Part shown: piece after piece, positions 18,796 to 28,907 of the stretch | How the letters are laid out: every line of letters starts with the position of its first letter | Numbering within the stretch: the first letter of the stretch is position 1 | NCBI RefSeq assembly: GCF_030548465.1 | Contig: NZ_JAUOSF010000009.1 | Location: forward strand, 1-64,000 | Length of the DNA: 64,000 bases | Source of the DNA: Tamlana sp. 2_MG-2023 | Lineage (GTDB): Bacteria > Bacteroidota > Bacteroidia > Flavobacteriales > Flavobacteriaceae | Reading direction: 5' to 3' | Program-made: the position numbers and the translations under genes | Notes under the pieces: model-generated | Told to the model about the DNA's origin: nothing | Databases searched by the model: none | The model's input: only the letters and a program-made list of their open reading frames with translations

Positions 18796-20688
18796 TTATT
18801 TTGAGGTCAACAAGAGCATTCCTTTTTCTGATAACTTTAAATGGGAACCCCATTTTACTGGTGTACCCGATATCATGTTTTTTAAAGATTTTCCTTCTAA
18901 ACCTAATTCTTTATAATGATTTAAGTCTAAATCGATAGCTGCTTCATTTCTATTTAATATGAGCACTACCGTTTCGTCTCCTGCTATTCGAGCCAAAACA
19001 TACACACCATTTTCGGGTGCAAAATGAATGGTTTCACCTTCATGAATGGCTTTACTATCTTTTCTATAATTAAGTACCTTTTGCACAAAATCCTGCATGC
19101 TCGCTTGATCTTTGCTTAAGCCTTGGCCAGAAAAAGCATTCACCGCATCACCTTCCCAGCCACCAGGGAAATCGGTTCTTATTAAACCATGATCGTGAGG
19201 TTTTGCCGTATTCTGCATTAAAATTTCGGTACCATAATACATTTGGGGAATTCGAGGCATTAAAAACATATAACTTAACGCCATTTTAGTATGAGTTACA
19301 TCTTCCTTGAGTTGCGTGAATATGCGATCCATATCATGATTGTCTGGAAAAATTAGAATAGACTCAGGCTTTGTATACACAAAATCGTTTGCCAAACCTT
19401 CATACATTTTCACCAAACCAGTACCCCAATCTTCTTTTTCATTTAAAGCATTTACAATATTTTCTTGCATTGGAAAATCCATTGTAGACGTTAAATGTGA
19501 TTCATAACCTTCCTTATTTGGTGTTCCTGTTTGCCAGTAACGCACCAATAACGGATTCACACTCCACTCTTCACCCACGATACTAAAATTCGGGTACTCA
19601 GTCATGATAGCCCCAGCCCAATCACTCATAAAATATTTATCGGGGTAAGGATAAGTATCTTGACGAATACCTCCAAGGTTTAAGGTTTCTATCCACCAAA
19701 TATTATTTTGGATGATGTATTTTGCCATAAAAGGGTTCTTCTGATTTAAATCTGGCATTGAAGGCACAAACCAACCTTCAGTCATTTCCTTTTTATCAAT
19801 TTTTGAAGCGTATACATCCTGATTTGTAGTTCGTCTGTGATTCGAGTTTTTAAGCTCCCCTTTGTTTTCGAATGTTTTTTGTTGGTTTAGCCAGTCTTCA
19901 AAAGGCAAATCCTTCATCCACCAATGCTCACTTCCGCAGTGATTTGCTACCATATCCATAATCAGTTTTAAACCACGCTCATTCATTTCTTGAGACAATT
20001 CAATGTATTCATCCAGGGTTCCAAAACGCGGATCAACTTGATAAAAATCCGTCATCGCGTAACCATGGTAAGACGAACTTGGCATATCGTTGGTTAGCAT
20101 AGGTGTAGGCCAAATAGCTGTAAAACCTAAACCATGAATATAATCCAGATTATTGATTATACCACGAATATCACCACCATGCCTACCGTAATCATTTTTA
20201 CGATCTAACACTTTTTCGTTCATACTTTTAACAACATCATTTGATGTATCGCCATTAGCAAAACGATCAGGTGTGATTAAATAAATAGCATCACTACTAT
20301 TAAATCCTACGTACGCTTCCGCGGATTTGTCTCTGGATTTTAATTCATAAGTATAAACTATTTTTTTGCCTTTATTTGGTTTAAAAACAATCTCAAACTG
20401 CCCTGGTTTTGCTGATTTATCAATCTTTAAATCGATGAATAAATAATTCGAACTATGCGCTTGATGTGTTTTTTTAATGCTTACTCCTTCATAATTAATT
20501 TTAGGTGTGGTTTCACCTATTTTAGGAGCGTGCACTAACAATTGTAATTCCGAATTTTGAAATCCCACCCACCAATTTGATGGTTCAACACGTATGGTTT
20601 GCGCGTTTAAAGCCAAGTTAAAAACGATTAACAAGCCTAAAACAAGCCTTTGTTTACTGTATTTTATTGTACTTAAATAGGTATGCAT
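18796..20688 (-). CDS. GH13 neopullulanase/cyclomaltodextrinase (SusA-like)
   Basis: 630 residues from the ATG at 20688 (the longer frame begins at a TTG). A signal peptide ends at NALNAQ without a lipobox, so a soluble periplasmic enzyme is likely. An N-terminal immunoglobulin-like domain (RVEPSNWWVGFQNSELQLLVH, residues 33-53) is typical of the cyclomaltodextrinase/neopullulanase group that includes SusA. The catalytic triad is Asp344 (GGIRQDTYPYPD), Glu373 (IVGEEW) and Asp452 (FPDNHDMDR). It should break imported maltooligosaccharides in the periplasm. It follows the GH97 gene by 52 bases. Confidence 0.93.
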   Translation of the reverse strand: MHTYLSTIKYSKQRLVLGLLIVFNLALNAQTIRVEPSNWWVGFQNSELQLLVHAPKIGETTPKINYEGVSIKKTHQAHSSNYLFIDLKIDKSAKPGQFEIVFKPNKGKKIVYTYELKSRDKSAEAYVGFNSSDAIYLITPDRFANGDTSNDVVKSMNEKVLDRKNDYGRHGGDIRGIINNLDYIHGLGFTAIWPTPMLTNDMPSSSYHGYAMTDFYQVDPRFGTLDEYIELSQEMNERGLKLIMDMVANHCGSEHWWMKDLPFEDWLNQQKTFENKGELKNSNHRRTTNQDVYASKIDKKEMTEGWFVPSMPDLNQKNPFMAKYIIQNNIWWIETLNLGGIRQDTYPYPDKYFMSDWAGAIMTEYPNFSIVGEEWSVNPLLVRYWQTGTPNKEGYESHLTSTMDFPMQENIVNALNEKEDWGTGLVKMYEGLANDFVYTKPESILIFPDNHDMDRIFTQLKEDVTHTKMALSYMFLMPRIPQMYYGTEILMQNTAKPHDHGLIRTDFPGGWEGDAVNAFSGQGLSKDQASMQDFVQKVLNYRKDSKAIHEGETIHFAPENGVYVLARIAGDETVVLILNRNEAAIDLDLNHYKELGLEGKSLKNMISGTPVKWGSHLKLSEKGMLLLTSK

Positions 20689-20740
20689 AACCAATATTTA
20701 TGAGGGTTTATAACTTTCTTTTGAAAAGAAAATAGTTTAC

Positions 20741-22921
<2,181 letters not shown>

Positions 22922-22923
22922 TT

Positions 22924-23008
22924 ACGTCATTCCGAATTTATTTCGGAATCTCATAAAGCTGATAATTAATATATTGTGATGCGAACCTGAAACAAGTTCA
23001 GGTTGACG
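22924..23008. repeat. Dispersed repeat, copy C, inside the glucan operon
   Basis: Related to the interiors of copies A and B: ACGTCATTCCGAA, an internal hairpin TCCGAATTTATTTCGGA, and the closing hairpin GAACCTGAAACAAGTTCAGG then TTGACG. The outer AGGCTGT/ACAGCCT arms are absent, and so is a terminator T-run. It lies between the GH65 and GH97 genes and may stabilise or process the operon mRNA. Confidence 0.75.
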
Positions 23009-23046
23009 ATAACAATTATGTCACATTACGGATAATCAGTATTTTT

Positions 23047-25359
23047 TTAACTATTCAGCACCTGAGATTCGGTTGCTTTTAATGTTAAAGGCTTTCCTTT
23101 ACAAGTGATGGTTAATACACTTCCACTTTCTAAAGTAAAGGTCGTTTCTTCCTTAGTGACATCAACTTTAAGTATTTGATTTCTGAAATTCACTTTAAAC
23201 GAATAACCATCCCACTGTTCTGGAATTTTAGGATCAAAAGACAAGCTATTGTCTTTTACCCGCATGCCTCCAAAACCTTCAACAATACTCATCCATGTTC
23301 CTGCCATTGAAGTAATATGTAAACCTTCTTCGACTTCTTTATTATAATCGTCTAAATCTAAACGTGAGGTACGCAAATAGAATTCATAAGCCTGATCCAT
23401 ACGATCTAATTTTGCAGCCTGAATACTATGCACACATGGTGATAGTGAACTTTCATGAACTGTAAACGGCTCGTAGAAATCGAAATGACGTTCTAATTCT
23501 TCTGTAGTAAAATCGTCTTCAAAAAAGTAGAATCCTTGCAAGGTATCTGCTTGTTTAATGTATGGTGAACGTAAAATACGATCCCATGACCATTTTTGAT
23601 TAATCGGTCTAGATGCTTTATCAAGATCGGCTACGGTAATTAATTCTTTATCAAGGAAACCATCTTGTTGCAAATACACTTGATATTTCTCTGAATACGG
23701 AAAATACATATTTCCGGCAACAGCTTTCCACTGTTCTAATTCAGTTTCAGTAAGCTTGACTTTAGCTTCAATTCTTTTGTAATCCGACTGATATTCTTTA
23801 GCAACTTTTTCAATATTTTCTAAGGCATAATCGATACACCATTTTGCAATATAATTGGTGTAAAAATTATTATTGACGTTGTTTTCGTATTCATTAGGCC
23901 CTGTTACTCCTAAGATGACGTATTTATCATGCGCAGCAGATAACGTAGCACGTTGTTGCCAAAAACGAGCAATCCCAATTAAAACTTCTAAGCCCTTTTC
24001 TGGGATATAACTATAATCGTTGGTGTAACGGTAGTAGTTAAAAATGGCATAAGAAATAGCCCCGTTTCTATGAATTTCTTCGAAAGTGATTTCCCATTCG
24101 TTATGACACTCTTCTCCATTCATGGTTACCATGGGATACAAGGCTGCACCATTAGTAAATCCGAGTTTCTCAGCATTTTCGATGGCACGATCTAAATGAT
24201 TGTAACGGTATTCCAACAAATTACGTGCTACTTTTTGATCTTTAGTTGCCATGTAAAACGGAATACAATACGCTTCGGTATCCCAGTAAGTACTGCCACC
24301 GTACTTTTCACCTGTGAAACCTTTTGGCCCAATATTTAAAGTAGCATCTTTCCCTAAATAGGTATGATTTAATTGCATGATATTAAAGCGAATACCTTGC
24401 TGTGCTTTGACATCACCAGAAATGGTAATATCGGCCATATCCCAAATTTTAGCCCAAGCTTCTTTTTGTTTGTTCAACAAAGCATCAAAACCAATTTCAA
24501 CGGCTTGAGAGAGCACAGCTTTGGCAGCATTCAACAATTGTTTTTTATCATGGTTTCTGTCAACTACATATCCTCCAAATTTATTTATCGAAAAAGTTTC
24601 GTTGGCTTGAACTTTCGTAGTGTATTCGAAACCAATACGCGTTTCTAAATGCGTAACTTTTGGCTCAATATCTAAAGGCTCACCTGCTAGGGCGCATTTA
24701 GACTCCATAAAAGTACAGGTATGAAACTGTGTTTTCATCGTGTGAGCTTCTATAAACGCTTGATTTCCATTTTGAGTGACTGCGGTAGTTTCCCAAAATT
24801 TATCATCCCAGTTGGTATCTTCATTGGTAATACTAGAGTCTAAATAAGGTTCAAAAGTTATTTCAGCACCACCATTTAAAGGTGTAATATGAAATTCAAT
24901 AGCCCCTACTTCATCTAAGTCAACACTCAAAAAACGTTTTGTTTCTACTAAAACCTCAACATCGTTGGGCATGGTTGCTTTGAAGCTTCTAGACAACCAA
25001 CCTTCTTTCATATTTAATTCACGCTTAAAATCGGTAATGTTTTTACATGTGAATAAATCTAACGTATTGGCGTTCACAAATACATTAATACCAATCCAGC
25101 TAGGTGCATTTAATACTTTAGCAAAATATTCAGGATAACCATTTTTCCACCATCCTACGCGGGTTTTATCTGGATAATATATTCCAGCGATATAACTTCC
25201 TTGAAACGTTGGCCCGGAATAATGTTCTTCAAAATTAGCACGTTGCCCCATGGCACCGTTTCCAATACTGAATAAACTTTCTGACGATTTAACACGGTCT
25301 ACATCAAATCCCTCTTCAATAATCGACCAGTTATCTGGTTTTATATAATCTTGATTCAT
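23047..25359 (-). CDS. GH65 glycoside phosphorylase, probably maltose phosphorylase
   Basis: 770 residues, normal for GH65, with no signal peptide: cytoplasmic. The catalytic acid should be Glu490 in VTGPNEYENNVNNNFYTN, the equivalent of Glu487 of Lactobacillus brevis maltose phosphorylase. The substrate loop HNEWEITFEEIHRNGAI and KYGGSTYWDTEAY are also conserved. The enzyme splits maltose with phosphate into glucose and beta-D-glucose-1-phosphate. The pgmB gene directly upstream uses that product, and the setting favours maltose over trehalose or kojibiose; the sugar specificity is inferred. It lies 90 bases after pgmB. Confidence 0.92.
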   Translation of the reverse strand: MNQDYIKPDNWSIIEEGFDVDRVKSSESLFSIGNGAMGQRANFEEHYSGPTFQGSYIAGIYYPDKTRVGWWKNGYPEYFAKVLNAPSWIGINVFVNANTLDLFTCKNITDFKRELNMKEGWLSRSFKATMPNDVEVLVETKRFLSVDLDEVGAIEFHITPLNGGAEITFEPYLDSSITNEDTNWDDKFWETTAVTQNGNQAFIEAHTMKTQFHTCTFMESKCALAGEPLDIEPKVTHLETRIGFEYTTKVQANETFSINKFGGYVVDRNHDKKQLLNAAKAVLSQAVEIGFDALLNKQKEAWAKIWDMADITISGDVKAQQGIRFNIMQLNHTYLGKDATLNIGPKGFTGEKYGGSTYWDTEAYCIPFYMATKDQKVARNLLEYRYNHLDRAIENAEKLGFTNGAALYPMVTMNGEECHNEWEITFEEIHRNGAISYAIFNYYRYTNDYSYIPEKGLEVLIGIARFWQQRATLSAAHDKYVILGVTGPNEYENNVNNNFYTNYIAKWCIDYALENIEKVAKEYQSDYKRIEAKVKLTETELEQWKAVAGNMYFPYSEKYQVYLQQDGFLDKELITVADLDKASRPINQKWSWDRILRSPYIKQADTLQGFYFFEDDFTTEELERHFDFYEPFTVHESSLSPCVHSIQAAKLDRMDQAYEFYLRTSRLDLDDYNKEVEEGLHITSMAGTWMSIVEGFGGMRVKDNSLSFDPKIPEQWDGYSFKVNFRNQILKVDVTKEETTFTLESGSVLTITCKGKPLTLKATESQVLNS

Positions 25360-25449
25360 TTTTTATTTTGGATAAATAAGAATTAAAAAAGAACATTTGA
25401 CTTCAATCACCTTGAAAGCCTTTTAATCGCACTTTTAATCCCTTTTTTT

Positions 25450-26106
25450 CTATTTATTAATTAATTCGTTTAAAAAGTGTTCTGAAATCTCACTGAAATC
25501 GTTAAAAATATAATCGGCTTCATGTAACACATCTTTACTTCCAATACCAATGGAAATCATGTTGGCTGTATTTGCTGCCTGCACACCTGCTACAGAATCT
25601 TCAAAAACCACACAATCTTCTGGCTTACAATGAATAGAAGCTGCTGCATTTAAAAACACTTCTGGATCTGGCTTGGCTTTAGTGACATCATTACCATCCA
25701 CAATGGTTTCAAACTTGGAAATCAAGTTTACTTTCTCTAAAATACGTCTAGCATTTTTACTGGCTGAACCCAAAGAAACCCCCTGATTGTTAGCGATTAA
25801 AAAATCTAAAACCGTTGGAACATCTACTAAAATTTCTGAATCACCCATTTTATCAATATAACCTAGATACTCATCATTTTTCAGGGTCATGAGTGCTTGG
25901 AATTTCTCATCGGAAACCGTTGTATTTCCCCAGGCTAAAATTTTATTTAGTGAGTCTACACGACTTACACCTTTAAGTTGCTCGTTCTGCGCTTCGGTAA
26001 AATCGAATCCTAAACTATTGGCTAGGTTCTTCCATGCCAAGAAGTGGTACTTTGCAGTGTCTACGATGACACCGTCTAAATCGAAAATAAATCCTTTTCT
26101 TTTCAT
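25450..26106 (-). CDS. pgmB: Beta-phosphoglucomutase
   Basis: 218 residues, HAD superfamily, cytoplasmic. It converts beta-glucose-1-phosphate to glucose-6-phosphate. The N-terminal FDLDGVIVDTAKYH contains the nucleophile Asp9 and acid/base Asp11. LGSASKNA, KPDPEVFL and the Mg-binding VFEDSVAGVQAA follow. Its ATG overlaps the stop codon of the transporter gene by one base (TAATG), so the two are translationally coupled. It completes the phosphorolytic maltose route with the next gene. Confidence 0.95.
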   Translation of the reverse strand: MKRKGFIFDLDGVIVDTAKYHFLAWKNLANSLGFDFTEAQNEQLKGVSRVDSLNKILAWGNTTVSDEKFQALMTLKNDEYLGYIDKMGDSEILVDVPTVLDFLIANNQGVSLGSASKNARRILEKVNLISKFETIVDGNDVTKAKPDPEVFLNAAASIHCKPEDCVVFEDSVAGVQAANTANMISIGIGSKDVLHEADYIFNDFSEISEHFLNELINK

Positions 26107-27485
26107 TACTGTTCTAATTCTGGTTGATATGAAATGGCATTTTTATCTGTAATCAATAAATTACAGAGTCCTGCAATAATTAAACTTAATCCTGCTACTA
26201 ACATGGCGTTAATCGCTTCTTCACCTATTAAATTGGAAATAAAGTTGATGCCTCCAATGGCTGCAATAATTTGCGGTATCACAATAAACATGTTGAATAT
26301 CCCCATGATAACCCCCATTTTATTGGGATTTACCGAGCTTGATAACATCGCATACGGCATAGACAAAATACTACCCCAAGCGATTCCTACTAGAATGAAT
26401 GAATACTTTAGAAATTCTGGAGAAGGCACATAGTACATACTTAAGAAACCTATACCGCCCATAATAAGAGAAAACATATGAACATATTTTCTATTAATGC
26501 GTTTTTTGGACGTATAAAAAGCTAAAACCAGTGCAAATGCCATAGATGACAAACCGTAGATTCCCATAGAAGACCCCACCAAATTCGATGCTTTTTGAAA
26601 AGCTGTATTTGCCACATCAAAAGCTTCCGCTTGAGCTGGAATAGCTAAATCGTAAGCCGATTCTATAGGTGCTGGTGTATGAAATACATGCTCCGTTAAG
26701 GCTGGATTGGCTAAACTCCACATGGTAAAAAAGGCAAACCAACTAAAAAACTGAATCAATCCTAGTTTCTTCATGGTTGTTGGCATGTTGCCAATATTAT
26801 TCATGATGTCTGAAACGAATTGATTTTTCTTAGCTTTTTCTTCTTCGAAAGCCTTCATATCCTCTGGTGGATATTCAGTAGTTGTAAACACAGTATATAA
26901 AATACTAGCTAAAAACACCACGGCTCCAATTCCAAAAGCCACTTTTACCGACATAGGTACCACGCCCATAGGGGCTGAATCACTCACACCAAGTTGCGAA
27001 ACCATCCAAGGTAAATTACTTGCAACCCAAGTTCCAATACCAATTATTAAAGTTTGAACAACAAAACCATACGAGCGTTGTGAATCTGGCAATTTATCGG
27101 CAACCAGCGCTCTAAAGGGTTCCATAGAAACATTTATTGAAGCATCAAGAATCCATAAAAAACCGGCCGCCACCCATAATGCTGGTGAATGCGGTACAAT
27201 AAGTAAAGCTATGGAACTTAAAATAGCGCCTATTAGAAAGTAAGGTCTACGACGACCCCAACGCGGACTCCACGTGCGGTCACTCATATAACCTATAATA
27301 GGCTGAACCAATAAACCTGTTAAAGGTGCAGCAATCCATAACAATGGAATAGCCTCTTTATCAGCTCCTAGTGTTTGAAATATTCGAGACATAAAGCCTC
27401 CTTGTAATGCAAATCCGAATTGTATTCCCAGAAAACCGAAACTCATGTTCCAAATTTCCCAGAAACTAAGGGCGCGCTTTTTCAT
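26106..27485 (-). CDS. MFS sugar transporter, probably maltose (SLC45/GPH-like)
   Basis: 459 residues with about 12 hydrophobic helices. GFLGIQFGFALQGGFMSRIFQTLG near the start, the first loop GYMSDRTWSPRWGRRRPYFL (a D-R...GRRRP motif) and DASINVSMEPFRALVAD match the sugar:cation symporters found beside maltose phosphorylase genes in Bacteroidota. It would bring maltose from periplasm to cytoplasm. First gene of the leftward operon; its leader holds two hairpins and a good promoter. Substrate is inferred from the neighbours. Confidence 0.9.
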   Translation of the reverse strand: MKKRALSFWEIWNMSFGFLGIQFGFALQGGFMSRIFQTLGADKEAIPLLWIAAPLTGLLVQPIIGYMSDRTWSPRWGRRRPYFLIGAILSSIALLIVPHSPALWVAAGFLWILDASINVSMEPFRALVADKLPDSQRSYGFVVQTLIIGIGTWVASNLPWMVSQLGVSDSAPMGVVPMSVKVAFGIGAVVFLASILYTVFTTTEYPPEDMKAFEEEKAKKNQFVSDIMNNIGNMPTTMKKLGLIQFFSWFAFFTMWSLANPALTEHVFHTPAPIESAYDLAIPAQAEAFDVANTAFQKASNLVGSSMGIYGLSSMAFALVLAFYTSKKRINRKYVHMFSLIMGGIGFLSMYYVPSPEFLKYSFILVGIAWGSILSMPYAMLSSSVNPNKMGVIMGIFNMFIVIPQIIAAIGGINFISNLIGEEAINAMLVAGLSLIIAGLCNLLITDKNAISYQPELEQ

Positions 27486-27486
27486 T

Positions 27487-27538
27487 AATAGTATATTTAA
27501 AATGAATACTATTGATAAGCGGAAAAAATACTTATCAA
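27487..27538 (-). promoter_or_regulatory. Twin hairpins in the transporter mRNA leader
   Basis: Two back-to-back perfect inverted repeats. TTGATAAG (27512-27519) pairs with CTTATCAA (27531-27538), 11-base loop. AATAGTAT (27487-27494) pairs with ATACTATT (27506-27513), 11-base loop, and its base touches the ATG at 27485. They could be operators, or RNA hairpins that control translation or protect the 5' end. Confidence 0.6.
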
Positions 27539-27582
27539 AACTTTATTACCTGAGAAGTAAAAATATAAGTCTTGATCTGGGG

Positions 27583-27590
27583 CAAATATA
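27583..27590 (-). promoter_or_regulatory. -7 element of the leftward glucan operon
   Basis: Minus-strand TATATTTG, exact TAnnTTTG, about 98 bases before the transporter ATG. The following leader contains the 16-mer shared with susC and the twin hairpins. Confidence 0.65.
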
Positions 27591-27620
27591 CAAAAGATTT
27601 CTATTTGACCATGTTAATTT

Positions 27621-28661
27621 TTATTTTGTTGATTCTCTTTCAATCAATTCTGTCTCTATAACTACCGTTCTTACAGGGTCTTCCGGAGATTCACTCTCTA
27701 TTTTTTCGATGATTAATGAGGCTGCAACCTCCCCTATTTTATGCCCATATTGTGTTACAGTTGTTAAACTCGGTGTTGCATGTCTTGATAAAACACCATC
27801 GGTAAAACCAATAACTTGAATGTCTTCAGGAATACGTTTTCCTAAATTCCTAGCCACTTTCATAGCCGTAACAGCATAGAGTTCATTAACTGCAAACACA
27901 CCATCAATTTGAGGATTCATTAAAAACAAGGTTTTAATTTCTTTCTCTAATACATCTATATAGTCCTCTGAAACTAATTTGTCATCTACTTTTAAAATTA
28001 GCTCAGCCTCCGTCGTAATTTCGTGCTTATTTAAAGCTTCAATATACCCTTGAGTTCTTAACCTACCCACACTTATATAATCCATGGTAGTTATCAAGGC
28101 AATATGCTTACAGTTATTTGCTACAAGTTTATTTACTGCTTTCTTAGCGGCTTCAACATCATCAATAATTACCTTATCACAGCGAATTTCACTTACCACA
28201 CGATCAAACATCACGATAGGCATCCCTTGATTAATAGTTTCATTTAAATGATGATAATCTTGTTTTAATAAGGTTTGCTTAGAAATGGACATAATAAAAC
28301 CATCAATACTTCCGCTGGCTAACATCTCCATGTTAATCACCTCTTTATCAAATGATTCATTAGATAATCCAATAATCACATTATAGCCTTTTTTATTGGC
28401 CAAATGCTCAATTCCTTGAATAACTTTAGTAAAAAAGTGGTGTACAATTTCAGGAATAATTACTCCTATAGTTTTGGTTTTTCTATTCTTTAGACTTAAC
28501 GCAATGTTATTAGGTCTGTAGTTATAATATTTAGCAAAAGCTTGTATCTTTTCTTTTGTTTCTTCACTAATTTCTTGACTATTCCTTAAGGCTTTGGACA
28601 CCGTGCCTATAGACACATCTAATTCTTTAGCTATCTGCTTTAAGGTTATTTTACGTTTCAT
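27621..28661 (-). CDS. LacI-family transcriptional regulator of the glucan locus
   Basis: 346 residues. The helix-turn-helix ITLKQIAKELDVSIGTVSKALRN (residues 5-27) and the hinge region to about residue 60 are typical of LacI/GalR; the periplasmic-binding-like sensor domain follows (IGVIIPEIVHHFF onward, with QGIEHLANKKGYNV and VIGFTDG near the C-terminus). It probably responds to maltose or a maltodextrin and binds sites at its own flanks. It lies between the leftward operon and the divergent susC gene. Whether it represses or activates is not shown by the sequence. Confidence 0.93.
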   Translation of the reverse strand: MKRKITLKQIAKELDVSIGTVSKALRNSQEISEETKEKIQAFAKYYNYRPNNIALSLKNRKTKTIGVIIPEIVHHFFTKVIQGIEHLANKKGYNVIIGLSNESFDKEVINMEMLASGSIDGFIMSISKQTLLKQDYHHLNETINQGMPIVMFDRVVSEIRCDKVIIDDVEAAKKAVNKLVANNCKHIALITTMDYISVGRLRTQGYIEALNKHEITTEAELILKVDDKLVSEDYIDVLEKEIKTLFLMNPQIDGVFAVNELYAVTAMKVARNLGKRIPEDIQVIGFTDGVLSRHATPSLTTVTQYGHKIGEVAASLIIEKIESESPEDPVRTVVIETELIERESTK

Positions 28662-28774
28662 GAATAGATTTTTGTTAAAGTAAAGATATCAGTTTAATTG
28701 CAATTTTAATCCGTTTTTAATAAATTCTCAGTTTAAAAGCGAAATATCACAGCAAAAACAAAAAGTTACTAACA

Positions 28775-28789
28775 CGCAAACGTTTTCGC
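28775..28789. promoter_or_regulatory. Candidate LacI-type operator
   Basis: CGCAAACGTTTTCGC contains the 8-bp palindrome AAACGTTT (28778-28785) with a central CG, the usual core of LacI/GalR operators, and partial outer symmetry. It is in the divergent region between lacI and susC. Confidence 0.55.
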
Positions 28790-28834
28790 TGAGAATTTCG
28801 TAACTAATAATTCATATTTAACATTTCATTTACA

Positions 28835-28863
28835 TAATTTTAACCTCGAGAAGTAAAAATATA
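28835..28863 (+). promoter_or_regulatory. susC leader: weak -7 and shared 16-mer
   Basis: TAATTTTA (28835-28842) is a one-mismatch -7 element 65 bases before the susC ATG. The following 16-mer GAGAAGTAAAAATATA (28848-28863) recurs exactly at 27552-27567, in the leader of the divergent transporter operon. Confidence 0.45.
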
Positions 28864-28907
28864 TTCTACCAACTTAAACTAAATCACAATTAACTTAATT
28901 AGATCGT

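Noticed and set aside
24373-24648. Plus-strand frame inside the GH65 gene
   Set aside because: Antisense to a complete GH65 protein; no function visible.
28696-28705. AATTGCAATT palindrome upstream of lacI
   Set aside because: Short AT-rich palindromes are common by chance in this DNA and no second copy supports it.
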